Part shown: positions 8,815 through 18,500 of the stretch, piece after piece
Layout of the letters: every line of letters starts with the position of its first letter
How positions within the stretch are numbered: position 1 is the stretch's first letter
NCBI RefSeq assembly: GCF_900258035.1
Contig: NZ_OGTP01000002.1
Span: 1-64,000 of the forward strand
Origin: Caballeronia novacaledonica
Lineage (GTDB): Bacteria; Pseudomonadota; Gammaproteobacteria; Burkholderiales; Burkholderiaceae
Length of the DNA stretch: 64,000 nt
Direction of reading: 5' to 3'
The notes under the pieces: generated by a model
The model's input: the letters and a program-made list of their open reading frames with translations, nothing else
What the model was told of the DNA's origin: nothing
Database searches by the model: none
Position numbers and translations under genes: made by a program

Positions 8815-9593
8815 CGTTGAACTCGTCACAGCCCGTTTTGAAGGGCGCGAAGGCGCTCGTCACCGGCATCGCCAACGAGCATTCGATCGCGTACGGCTGC
8901 GCGAAGGCGTTTCGCGAACTCGGCGCCGATCTCGCCATCACCTACGCCGACGATAAAGCGCGCCCGTATGTCGAGCCGCTCGCGAAAGATCTCGAAGCGC
9001 CGATCTTCATGCCGCTCAACGCATCGAGCCAGGACGAGATCGACGCGGTGTTCGCGCACATCGCGCACGAGTGGGACAGGCTCGACATTCTCGTGCATTC
9101 GATCGCGTGGGCGCCGAAGGACGATCTGCAAGGCGGCCTGCTGAACTGCTCGGCGGAAGGCTTTGCAAAAGCGATGGACATCTCGTGCCATTCGTTCGTG
9201 CGCATGGCGCGGCTCGCGGCGCCGCTCATGAAGGACGGCGGCGCGATGTTCACGATGAGCTATCACGGCGCGAACAAGGTCGTGCCGAACTACAACGTAA
9301 TGGGCCCGGTGAAGGCCGCGCTCGAAGCGTGTGCGCGCTATCTCGCCTACGAGCTCGGGCCGCAGGGCATTCGCGTGCATGCGATCTCGCCGGGACCGCT
9401 CAAGACGCGCGCGGCATCGGGGCTCAAGGACTTCGACCTGTTGCTGACCGAAGCCGCGCAACGCGCGCCGCTCGGCGAACTGGTCGACATCATGGACGTC
9501 GGCTTCACCTGCGCGTTCCTCGCGACGCCTTTCGCGCGACGGATGTCGGGCGAAACGCTCTATGTGGACGGCGGCGTGAACATCATGGGGTGA
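8811..9593 (+). CDS. fabI: Enoyl-[acyl-carrier-protein] reductase FabI
   Basis: The 260-residue SDR-type enoyl-ACP reductase performs the last step of each fatty-acid elongation cycle with NAD(P)H. It shows the FabI nucleotide motif GIANEHSIAYGCA, the MSYHGANKVVPNYNVMG segment with the Tyr-x6-Lys catalytic pair (YNVMGPVK), and a C-terminal ETLYVDGG. The start overlaps the ackA stop as ATGA. A FabI inside a pta-ackA operon is likely a second copy beside the housekeeping gene; this cannot be checked here. Confidence 0.9.
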   Translation: MTLNSSQPVLKGAKALVTGIANEHSIAYGCAKAFRELGADLAITYADDKARPYVEPLAKDLEAPIFMPLNASSQDEIDAVFAHIAHEWDRLDILVHSIAWAPKDDLQGGLLNCSAEGFAKAMDISCHSFVRMARLAAPLMKDGGAMFTMSYHGANKVVPNYNVMGPVKAALEACARYLAYELGPQGIRVHAISPGPLKTRAASGLKDFDLLLTEAAQRAPLGELVDIMDVGFTCAFLATPFARRMSGETLYVDGGVNIMG

Positions 9594-9595
9594 GC

Positions 9596-10597
9596 ATGTT
9601 CAACTGGCTTTTCAGGCGCGAGGACAACACGTCGCGCAAAGACGTCCGGCAGGCGCTCGATCGCATCGTCGAGGTCGCGCCGCAGGTGAGGCTCGCGAGT
9701 CGCTACGAGTCGCGCATCGGTGCGGTCATCGGCAAGACGCTCGATCATGCACAGGAACTCGTCGCCGCGCTGCCCGCGCCGCGCGATGCGACGCCCGGCG
9801 CATGGGCGGACGATCCGTATCTGCGCGCGAAGTTCGCGACGCCCGACGACATCGTCAAAGTGATCGGCGAATCGCGCGACGTGCGTGCCTGGTTCGACGA
9901 CAACATCGCCGCCGACCACACCTTCGCGGTGCTGGGTGCGACGCTCGCCGAGCGGCGCGTGCTCGTCTCGGCCGTCGAGAACGGCGTGATGCGCACGGAT
10001 GTCGCGCGCACGGCGGTGAGTTTCGACGACAAGCGCGTGCGCTTTTGCAGCGAAACCGACGAGGCGCTCAGACAGGAACTCGTGCAGCGGATCGTCGAGC
10101 AGTTCGCGCTCGAAGCGATGTCGCGCGTCGAGCAGCAGGAAGCGCGGCGCGACGTGCTGAAGGAACATCGCGCGTTGCTGGCCGCGCGCATGCAGATGCT
10201 CGGCCGGCGCGGCGCCGGTTTCGGCAGCCTGATCGCGTCGACTGATCTATCGGGCGACTCCACGCGGCTTCAGCGCGATTTCGAGGAAAACGACGCCGCG
10301 CTCGCCGCGCTGGGCTCGCTCACCGATTCCATCGAGGCGCAGCTTCAGACCATCATCGATCTGCTCGCCGAACCGGCGGCGCTCATCTCGCTCACGCATC
10401 GCGAACTGTGCCTGAATCAGATGAACCTGCTGATGGAAGAGCGCTGCGACGGACCGCATGCGGACATCGCGATCGTGCTCGCGCATCTGCCGACGCAGCC
10501 GCCGCAAATCCGCGCGGTCGAGATCGTGCGGATCGCGCGGCGCGATGTGCCGCCCGCCGGCGCCGCATTCGACGAAGCCGCGCGTCTCGTGCTCTGA
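9596..10597 (+). CDS. Hypothetical protein, last gene of the pta-ackA-fabI operon
   Basis: The 333-residue product starts 2 nt after the fabI stop, so the ATG at 9596 is preferred over longer in-frame extensions into fabI. The N-terminus has a short hydrophobic MFNWLF and then a mostly helical, charged sequence with no signal peptide or membrane segment. Residues about 170-215 (ALRQELVQRIVEQFALEAMS, then VEQQEARRDVLKEHRALLAA) look like a coiled coil. I do not recognise the family. It is convergent with pqiC, with only 9 nt between the stops. Confidence 0.7.
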   Translation: MFNWLFRREDNTSRKDVRQALDRIVEVAPQVRLASRYESRIGAVIGKTLDHAQELVAALPAPRDATPGAWADDPYLRAKFATPDDIVKVIGESRDVRAWFDDNIAADHTFAVLGATLAERRVLVSAVENGVMRTDVARTAVSFDDKRVRFCSETDEALRQELVQRIVEQFALEAMSRVEQQEARRDVLKEHRALLAARMQMLGRRGAGFGSLIASTDLSGDSTRLQRDFEENDAALAALGSLTDSIEAQLQTIIDLLAEPAALISLTHRELCLNQMNLLMEERCDGPHADIAIVLAHLPTQPPQIRAVEIVRIARRDVPPAGAAFDEAARLVL

Positions 10598-10606
10598 CAC
10601 GCGGCT

Positions 10607-11188
10607 TTACTGCGGCGCGGCACGCTCGATCGCCGTCGCGATGTCGCGGCTCACGCGCCCGAGCGCGCGGCTGTGCGCGGCCACGAGCGCATCCCAGTCG
10701 CCGCCGCTGACGGGTTCGCGCACGAGCGAGCGGCCGGTAGGCCCGTTTTCGTCGCCGAAGCGGCGCGCGGACCAGTGCGCGTCGATCGTCACGGCATCGC
10801 CGGGAACGGATTCGAACTGCTGGATATCGACGCGCACGCGCCACGCTTGCGGGTCCGCGATCGCACGCGTCGCGGGCGCCACGCGATCGGAGCCGAGCAG
10901 CAACGTGAGATCGCCCGCGATGGCGCTCGCGATGCTGCTGCCAAGCGGCTCGCCCCAGCGCGCGTATTCGTTGAGTGCGACCTCGTTGTTGGTGTTGCGC
11001 GTGACGATCTGCGGCCGGTCGACGAGATCGGGAACGGTCACCGGCCCGACGATCACGGGCCGCGAGTTCGTTCGCGCGGACGTCGCGGCGAGCGAGGGAT
11101 CGGCGCTCAGATGGTAGAAGCTCGCGCGCGGCGAAGCGCAGCCGGCGAGCAGAACGGCGAGAAACAGCGAGAGCAGAGCGGGCCGCAT
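10607..11188 (-). CDS. pqiC: PqiC outer-membrane lipoprotein
   Basis: The 193-residue product has lipobox LLAGCASP near residue 16 and then the PqiC/YmbA signature: YHLSADPS, VIVGPVTVPDLVDRPQIV and WGEPLGSSIASAIAGDL. PqiC forms the outer-membrane ring through which the PqiB needle passes, completing a periplasm-spanning lipid path. The start codon shares one base with the pqiB stop (TGATG), so the two are translationally coupled. It is the last gene of the six-gene minus-strand operon. Confidence 0.88.
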   Translation of the reverse strand: MRPALLSLFLAVLLAGCASPRASFYHLSADPSLAATSARTNSRPVIVGPVTVPDLVDRPQIVTRNTNNEVALNEYARWGEPLGSSIASAIAGDLTLLLGSDRVAPATRAIADPQAWRVRVDIQQFESVPGDAVTIDAHWSARRFGDENGPTGRSLVREPVSGGDWDALVAAHSRALGRVSRDIATAIERAAPQ

Positions 11189-12789
11189 CACTTCTTGTCC
11201 TCCGGCTTGCCGCGCAGCAACGCTTCCGGATGCTGCTGCAAATAGTCCGCGAGACTGCGGAACGAGGCCGCCGTGCGCGTCAGTTCGCGGACCGCTTCGG
11301 CCGTGTCCTGTTGCAGACCCGAATCCGGCATCAGCGTGGAATGCGCCGCATCGAGCGCGGCGCGCGCGGCGGCGAGCGTGGTCGCGGCTTGCGGCACGAC
11401 TTCCGTGTTGAGGCCGCGCATCAGCGTGGTCGTGCTGTCGAGCGTCTGCCGCGCGCTCGCGGTGAGTTCTTCGATCGGCAGCTTGTCGATGCGCGTCATG
11501 ATGCGGTTGATCGAATCCTGAAGCGTGTCGAGGCCACTCGGCGTCGTCGGCAATTCGGGCGGCGAGCGGCTCCAGTCGATGCTCGCCTTCTTCGCGGTCG
11601 GGAAGAAATCGAGCGAGATGAACAACTGGCCGGTGAGCAGGCTGCCCGTGCGCAACTGCCCGCGCAGGCCGCGCGCGACGAGCAGGTCCGCGAGCGCATG
11701 ACGGTCGGCCACGATCCGGCCGCCCTTCGGTTCGCTGGCGAATCGCGACGTGAAGCGCTCCGGATACAGCCGGATTTCGACCGGTATGCTGATGCGCTTC
11801 GTGACCGGATCGAAGCGCGTGTTGATGGCCGCGACCTCGCCGACCTGAATGCCGCGGAACTCCACCGGCGCGCCCACCGCGAGCCCGCGCACCGAGCCCG
11901 AGAAGTCGAACACGTAGTTGTCGACGATGCGCTCCTGCACGCGCAGCGCTTCGGCGCGTGTCGGGAAGAGGTTGAAGGTCGTGTCGGGCGGCGCTTCCGA
12001 CCAGCTCAGCGACACGGCGGGCGTCTCGAACGCGAGGCCGCCGATGAGAATCGACACGAGCGATTGCGTGTTCACCTTGAGCCCGTCGGTGCCGAGCGTG
12101 ACGTCGATGCCGCCCGCCTGCCAGAAGCGCGAATCGGCATTCACGTAGCGGTCGTAGGGCGCGTTGACGAACACGTGCAGCGTGACGCCGCTGCCGTCCT
12201 TGTCGAGTTCGAAGGACGTCACCTGGCCGACCTGCAGGCGGCGGAAATACACCGGCGTGCCGACATCCACCGAGCCGAGATCCGTCGCCTTCAGCACGAA
12301 CTGGCGTCCGGGCACGTCGCTCGCGAACACCGGCGGCGTTTCGAGGCCGGTGTATTCGCGCCGGTCCTGTTTCGCACGCCCGATATCCATGCCGATATAC
12401 GCGCCCGACAGCAACGTGCCGATGCCCGACACCGAGCCGCCCGCCACGCGCGGCCGCACGACCCAGAAACGCGTGTCGTCGACGAGCATGTTGGTCGCGT
12501 CGCGCGTCAGTTCGGCCGTGGCGACCACGTGCCGGTAATCCTTCGACAGCGCGACCGACTTCACGACGCCGATCTCCACGTCCTTGAACTTGATCTTCGT
12601 CTTGCCCGCTTCGATGCCTTCGCCCGTCTTGAAGCTGATCGTGACGGTCGGGCCCTGTTCGAGCACGGCTTTCGCGGCGAGCCAGATGCCGATCACGACC
12701 GCGATGGCCGGCACGACCCACACCCAGGGAATGCGCCAGCGCTTTTTCGGTGCCACTTCCGCATCTGGGATATCGCCGGGTGTGTTCAT
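11188..12789 (-). CDS. pqiB: PqiB MCE-domain protein
   Basis: The 533-residue product has one N-terminal membrane anchor (about residues 20-42) and then three MCE domains. The first begins TVTISFKTGEGIEAG; a second follows near VDVGTPVYFRRLQVG; a third near GAPVEFRGIQVGEV. A C-terminal helical segment extends the needle. In E. coli, PqiB hexamers form a syringe-like tunnel that carries lipids between membranes. The gene overlaps pqiA by 4 nt and pqiC by 1 nt. Confidence 0.9.
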   Translation of the reverse strand: MNTPGDIPDAEVAPKKRWRIPWVWVVPAIAVVIGIWLAAKAVLEQGPTVTISFKTGEGIEAGKTKIKFKDVEIGVVKSVALSKDYRHVVATAELTRDATNMLVDDTRFWVVRPRVAGGSVSGIGTLLSGAYIGMDIGRAKQDRREYTGLETPPVFASDVPGRQFVLKATDLGSVDVGTPVYFRRLQVGQVTSFELDKDGSGVTLHVFVNAPYDRYVNADSRFWQAGGIDVTLGTDGLKVNTQSLVSILIGGLAFETPAVSLSWSEAPPDTTFNLFPTRAEALRVQERIVDNYVFDFSGSVRGLAVGAPVEFRGIQVGEVAAINTRFDPVTKRISIPVEIRLYPERFTSRFASEPKGGRIVADRHALADLLVARGLRGQLRTGSLLTGQLFISLDFFPTAKKASIDWSRSPPELPTTPSGLDTLQDSINRIMTRIDKLPIEELTASARQTLDSTTTLMRGLNTEVVPQAATTLAAARAALDAAHSTLMPDSGLQQDTAEAVRELTRTAASFRSLADYLQQHPEALLRGKPEDKK

Positions 12790-14072
12790 CGTCGTTCGTC
12801 CCGAGGCGGCGTGAAATCCCAGATGAGGCGCGGATCGAACGACATCGCCGCGAACATCGTCAGCACGACGACCGCGCCGAACGCGATCGCCGCCGGACCG
12901 GCCTCGATCGTCGCCATCGCGCTGAACTGCACGAGCGCGACGAGCACGGCGATCACGTAGATATCGAGCATCGACCAGCGGCCCACCAGCTCGACGATGC
13001 GGTAGATGCGCGCGCGCTGCACGCTCTGCTGCGTCATGCGCAGATTCGCGGTCGCGGCGAGATAGCCGATCGCGAGAATCTTGAGCATCGGCACGGCGAT
13101 GCTCGCGATGAACACGATGATCGCGAGCGGCCACGATCCCGAATGCCACAGGTACGCGACGCCGCTCATGATCGTGTCCTTCTGCGCGCCGAAGAGCGAG
13201 CTCGTGTTCATCACCGGCAGCAGGTTCGCGGGAACGTAGAGAATCGCCGCGGAACTCAGATACGCCCAGGTGCGCGACAGGCTCGCGGGCTTGCGCAGAT
13301 GCAGGCGCGCGCCGCAGCGCGGGCAGCACAGATGCTCATGACGCTGCGTGCCGCGCGTGGAGAGCCCGCAATCGTGGCAGACGCAGATGCCGTTCGCCGC
13401 CGCCGTGCGCCCGGAAAGCGGCGTGTCGGCGGGCATGCCGGGCGGCGCGCCCTGAACGCGCATCCACATCGCGCGTTCGTCGAACGCGGACGTCGCCGCG
13501 ACGAGCAGCAGCATCAGCGCGGCGAGCGACCACAGCGCCGGCCCCGTGACCACCGACGCGATATGCGCGAGCTTCACGACCGCGACCAGAAGGCCGAGCA
13601 TCAGCACTTCGGTCATGCCCCAGTTGCGCGCGACGCGCAGCAGACGGAACACGGCGTCGGCGTGCCACGGCCTGCGATTCAGATACAGCGGCAGCAGCAG
13701 CCATACCGTGCCGAACGCCTGCAACGCGGGCATCAGGATCGTCGTGACGAAGATGAGGACGGCGAGCGGCCACATGCCGTCGCGGTAGAGCACGCGCACC
13801 GCGCCGATCAGCGTCGTCTCGACGATGTCGCCGTTCACCGCGAGACCGACGATCGGAAACGCATTCGAGATCAGCCACAGCACGCAGGCGGCGAACGAAA
13901 AGGCGAGCGCGCGCTCGAAGCCGCGTCCGCGCCGCCGGTACAGCACCGCGCGGCAACGGCAGCAGCGCAGCGTCCCGCCGGGCGGCACGCTGCCTTCGCG
14001 CTGCATCAGATCGCATTCGTGACACGCGATCAACGGGCGCGCGTCGCGATCATCGGAAGTGATCGTGTTCAT
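12786..14072 (-). CDS. pqiA: PqiA inner-membrane protein
   Basis: The 428-residue product shows the two-fold PqiA architecture. Each half starts with a rubredoxin-like CxxC pair (LIACHECDLMQ then RCCRCRAVL; CVCHDCGLST then LCCPRCGARL) and is followed by about four membrane helices. PqiA is the inner-membrane partner of PqiB. The start ATG overlaps the stop of the upstream outer-membrane efflux factor by 4 nt (ATGA), which ties the pqi genes to the RND pump operon. Confidence 0.9.
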   Translation of the reverse strand: MNTITSDDRDARPLIACHECDLMQREGSVPPGGTLRCCRCRAVLYRRRGRGFERALAFSFAACVLWLISNAFPIVGLAVNGDIVETTLIGAVRVLYRDGMWPLAVLIFVTTILMPALQAFGTVWLLLPLYLNRRPWHADAVFRLLRVARNWGMTEVLMLGLLVAVVKLAHIASVVTGPALWSLAALMLLLVAATSAFDERAMWMRVQGAPPGMPADTPLSGRTAAANGICVCHDCGLSTRGTQRHEHLCCPRCGARLHLRKPASLSRTWAYLSSAAILYVPANLLPVMNTSSLFGAQKDTIMSGVAYLWHSGSWPLAIIVFIASIAVPMLKILAIGYLAATANLRMTQQSVQRARIYRIVELVGRWSMLDIYVIAVLVALVQFSAMATIEAGPAAIAFGAVVVLTMFAAMSFDPRLIWDFTPPRDERR

Positions 14073-15544
14073 TGCACCGTCTGGGAAGCGGGCTGGCCGG
14101 GTTTCGCGGAATCCGCGGACGGCGTCGCCGATTGTTGCTGCGTCGTCATCTTGTCGGCCGCGACGACCCAGCCGCCGCCCATCACCTTGTAAAGCGTGAC
14201 GAACGACACGAGCGCGGCGGCCTGCGTCTGCGTCTGCGAAAGCTGGGCGTTGAAGAGACTGCGCTCGGCGTCGAGCACTTCGATATAGCTCGTGTAGCCG
14301 CCTTCGTAGCGCGCCCGCGCGAGCCGCGAATACGTGGAGAGCGCGGTGACCTGACGGCCTTGCACTTCGAGCTGCTCGTGCAGTTTCTGCGACGCGATGA
14401 GCGCGTCGTCGACTTCCTGGAACGCGACCTGGATCGACTTCTGATACGTGAGCAGCGCCGCCTGCTGCTGCGCTTCGGCCGACTGCACCTGACCCGAGAT
14501 GTTGCCCGCCGTGAAGATCGGCTGCGTGATTTGCCCCGCGAACGACCACACGCGCGACGGCCCCGTGAAGAGCGACGAGAACTGGCCGCTCGCGGTCCCG
14601 AACAGGCCCGTCAGCGAAATCTGCGGGAAGTAGAGCGCGCGCGCCGCGCCGATGAGCGCATTGGCCGCGACCAGATCCTGTTCCGCCTGAAGCAGATCGG
14701 GACGGCGCTCCAGCAGGTCGGAAGGCAGGCCCGCCGGGATGACGGGCGTCGAAAGCTCGCCGAGCGTGCGGCCGCGCACGATCGGCCCCGGATTCGCGCC
14801 GAGCAGCACCGAGAGCGCGTCTTCCTGCTGCGCAATCTGCGTTTCGAGCTGCGGAATCGTCGCGAGCGAGGCTTCGTATTCGGACTGGCTCTGCGCGAGT
14901 TCCATCTGCGAGACTTCGCCGCCTTCGAAACGCAACGTGAACACATGCACCGATTCGGCGCGGCTCTGCGTGGTTGCCTTGGCGATTTCGAGCTGCTTGT
15001 CGAAGCTGCGCAAATTCAGATACGACGACGCCACCGACGCCACCAGCGCAAGGATCGTCGCGCGCCGTCCTTCCTCGCTCGACAGCAGGTTGGCGCGCGC
15101 GGCCTCGGTGAGCCGCCGGTTGCGCCCGAAGAGATCGAGTTCCCACGCCGCCGACACCGACACCTGGAAGTCGTTGTAGACCGGCCCGAACCCTTGCAGC
15201 GGCTGCGGTCCCGCCTGCGAAGCGCGCTGCCGCGCGGCCGACGCGCCCGCCGAAATCTGCGGAAACAGCGCGGAGCGCGTCGTCACGAACTGGCCCATGA
15301 ACTGATCGACGCGCGCCGCCGCGATTTTCACGTCCTTGTTGTTCGCGAGCGCGGTCGAGATCAGATCGTCGAGCACCGGGTCCTGGAACTGCTTCCACCA
15401 TTCGGTGTTCGCGGTATCGGCGACTTCGGCCGTGGCGAAGCGATACGTCGCCGGGGTATCGACCGGCTGACGCGAGTAGTTCGGACCGAGCAGGCAGCCG
15501 GAGAGCGCGAGCGCGGCGGCGAGGGCGACGAAAGTGCGCCGCAT
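14069..15544 (-). CDS. NodT-family outer-membrane efflux lipoprotein
   Basis: The 491-residue product has a lipobox, LALSGCLLGPNY, and the repeated coiled-coil and barrel pattern of TolC/OprM-type factors (ELDLFGRNRRLTEAARANL, then RRPDLLQAEQDLVAANALIG). It provides the outer-membrane exit duct of the tripartite pump encoded just upstream. One base separates it from the RND permease stop, and its own stop overlaps pqiA. The ATG at 15544 is chosen because it gives a proper lipoprotein signal. Confidence 0.9.
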   Translation of the reverse strand: MRRTFVALAAALALSGCLLGPNYSRQPVDTPATYRFATAEVADTANTEWWKQFQDPVLDDLISTALANNKDVKIAAARVDQFMGQFVTTRSALFPQISAGASAARQRASQAGPQPLQGFGPVYNDFQVSVSAAWELDLFGRNRRLTEAARANLLSSEEGRRATILALVASVASSYLNLRSFDKQLEIAKATTQSRAESVHVFTLRFEGGEVSQMELAQSQSEYEASLATIPQLETQIAQQEDALSVLLGANPGPIVRGRTLGELSTPVIPAGLPSDLLERRPDLLQAEQDLVAANALIGAARALYFPQISLTGLFGTASGQFSSLFTGPSRVWSFAGQITQPIFTAGNISGQVQSAEAQQQAALLTYQKSIQVAFQEVDDALIASQKLHEQLEVQGRQVTALSTYSRLARARYEGGYTSYIEVLDAERSLFNAQLSQTQTQAAALVSFVTLYKVMGGGWVVAADKMTTQQQSATPSADSAKPGQPASQTVQ

Positions 15545-15545
15545 G

Positions 15546-18500
15546 TCAGTCCCCCTTGTCCGGAGCGGACGGCGAGGCGTTCGGGCCGCTGCCCGATGCG
15601 TTCTGGGACGGCTTCGCATCGGCGGCGGCGGGCGCTTCGTCGCCTTTCTTCTTCTTTCGCGAGGACATGGTTTCCAGTCCCCAGAAGAACATCGGGATGA
15701 AGAACACGGCGATGACCGTCGCGCCGAGCATCCCGCCGATCACGCCCGTGCCGATGGAATGCCGGCTGTTCGCCGACGCGCCCGTCGCGATCGCGAGCGG
15801 CACGCAGCCGAGAATGAACGCGAGCGAGGTCATGACGATCGGGCGCAGGCGTTCTTCGGCGGCGGTCATGGCGGCGTCGTAGACGGACGCGCCCGCCTCG
15901 CGGTTCATCACCGCGAACTCGAAGATGAGAATCGCGTTCTTCGCGGCGAGCGCGACGAGCATCGTCAGGCCGATCTGGAAGTACACGTCGTTGTTGAGGC
16001 CGCGCAGCAGAATGGCGAGCAGCGCGCCGAAGATCGCGAACGGCACCGCCATCAGCACGCCGAACGGCAGGCTCCATTTCTCGTACTGCGCGGCGAGGAT
16101 CAGGAACACCATGATGAGGCCGAACACGAAGACGAGCGCCGACGAACTGCCCGACTGCTGCGCCTCGTAGGCCTCGCCGCTCCACCCGATGCCGTAGTCC
16201 GACGGCAAGCCCCTCGCGATATCTTCCAGCGCCTGCATGACCTGTCCGGACGCGTAGCCGGGCGCGGCGTTCGCCGTGATCTTCACCGCGGGGAAGTTGT
16301 TGAAACGCGTGATGAGATCGGGGCCCGTGACATAACGCGTCGTGACCATCGACTTGAGCGGCACCATCTCGCCGGTCTTGCTCTTCACGAAAATCTGCGT
16401 GAGATCGTCGGGCTTAATCCGGTATTGCGGCTCCGCCTGCAAGATCACCTGCCAGAGCCGGCTCGACCGGTTGAACTGCGAAACATACAGCGAGCCGAAC
16501 ATCGTCTGCATCGCGCTGTAGACGTCCTCCACGGGCACGCCGAGCGTTTCGGCCTTGTCGCGATCGACATTGGCGAGCAACTGCTGCGAAGACGCGTTGA
16601 AGGTCGAAGTGACGCCCGTCAGCTCCGGACGGGCCTTCGCCTTCGCGACGAAATCGTCGATGACGGCGGCGAACTGCCCGATGGTCGCGTCGCCCTTGCT
16701 CTGAATCCACATTTCGGTGCCGCCCGTCGTGCCGAGACCCGGAATCGACGGCGGATTCAGCGGCACGACGATGCCCTCCCGGATCTGCGACAAGTGCTTG
16801 TACGCGTCGAGAAGCACCGCGCGCGCGTTCTGCGTGCGGATATTGTCGGACTTGTAGCGCTCCTCGAAACTCTTGAAGCCGACGAAGAACGTCGACGAGT
16901 TGTTCTTGTTCTGGCTATCGAGAATGCTGAAGCCATCGACGGTCGTAATGCTGCCGACCGCCGGCTGCTTCATGAAGTACTCGGTGACGCGATCGGACAC
17001 CGCGCCGGTGCGATCGAGCGACGCCGCATCCGGCATGATCACCGCGCCGAGCAGATAGCCCTGATCCTCGGGCGGCAGGAACGCGGTCGGTATGTCGCGC
17101 ATCATCACGACGGCGAGCGCGATCATGCCGCCAAAGAGCAAGAGCGCGATCGCGAAGCGCTTGATGACGAGCCGCACGGCATTCGTGTAGCCGCGCGTCA
17201 TGCGCAGGAACTGAGCGTCGAACCAGCGGAAAAAGCCCTTTTTCTCGTGATGTCCGGGTTTCAGCAGCAACGCGGCGAGCGCGGGCGACAAGGTCAGCGC
17301 GACGATGCCCGAGAGCACCACCGAGATCGCGATCGTAATGGCGAACTGCTTGTACATCTGCCCCGTGATGCCGCTCAGGAACGCCACCGGCACGAACACC
17401 GCGCACAGCACGAGCACGATGGCGACCACCGGGCCGGCCACTTCGTCCATCGCCTGCTTGGCGGCGGTTTTCGGGTCGAGCTTGTGCACGGTCATGTTGC
17501 GCTCGACGTTCTCGATCACGACGATCGCATCGTCCACGACGATCCCGATCGCGAGCACCATGCCGAACAGCGTCAGCATGTTGATGGAGAAGCCGAGCGC
17601 TTCCATGCCCATGAACGTGCCGACGATCGACACCGGCACCGCGATCACCGGAATCAGCGTGGCGCGCAGGCTTTGCAGGAACACGAACACGACGATCACG
17701 ACCAGCACGACCGCTTCGAAGAACGTATGCACCACGTCGGAGATGGACGCGCGCGTGAACTCCGTCGTGTCCATCGCGATGGCGTAGTCGATGCCCTGCG
17801 GGAACGTCTTCTTCATCTCCTCGAGCGACGCGCGCACCTGCTTCGCCACGTCGAGCGCGTTCGCGCCCGGCTGCTGATAGACGGCGAGCACCGTCGCCGA
17901 TTTGCCCTGGAAGCGGCTGCGGATCGAATAGTCTTTCTGCCCCAGCTCGGCGCGGCCCACGTCCTTCAGCCGCACGATCGCCGCACCGCCCGACTGCGCG
18001 CGAATGATGATGTTCTCGAACTCCGAAGGCTCGGTGAGCCGGCCGGTGGTCGTCACCGCGAAGGACTGCTCGACGGGCGAGCCCGTCGGCGATTGCCCGA
18101 GACGGCCCACGGCGAACTGCTGGTTCTGGTTCGCGACCGCGCGCTGGACATCGGCGGCGGTGATGCCGAGTTGCGCCATGCGGTCGGGCTTGAGCCAGAT
18201 GCGCATGGCGTAATCCGGCGTGCCGAAGATGGCCGACTGGTTCGCGCCGGGAATGCGCTTGAGCGCATCGAGCACATACACGTTCGCGTAGTTCGCGATG
18301 TACGTCGCGTCGTAGCGTTCGTCGGGCGAATAGATCGCGATGACCATCATGAACGCCTGCGACTTCTTCTGCACCTGCACGCCCTGCGCCGTCACCGACT
18401 GCGGCAGTTGCGGCAGCGCGAGATTCACGCGGTTCTGCACGTCGACCTGCGCGAGTTCCGGATTCGTGCCGATCTGGAAGTACGCGTTGATGGTCAGGTT

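Noticed and set aside
12786-15401. A single long minus-strand frame joining the end of the outer-membrane factor region and pqiA
   Set aside because: The part upstream of 14072 is the outer-membrane factor gene read in another frame. The true pqiA start is the ATG at 14072, overlapping the efflux factor stop.
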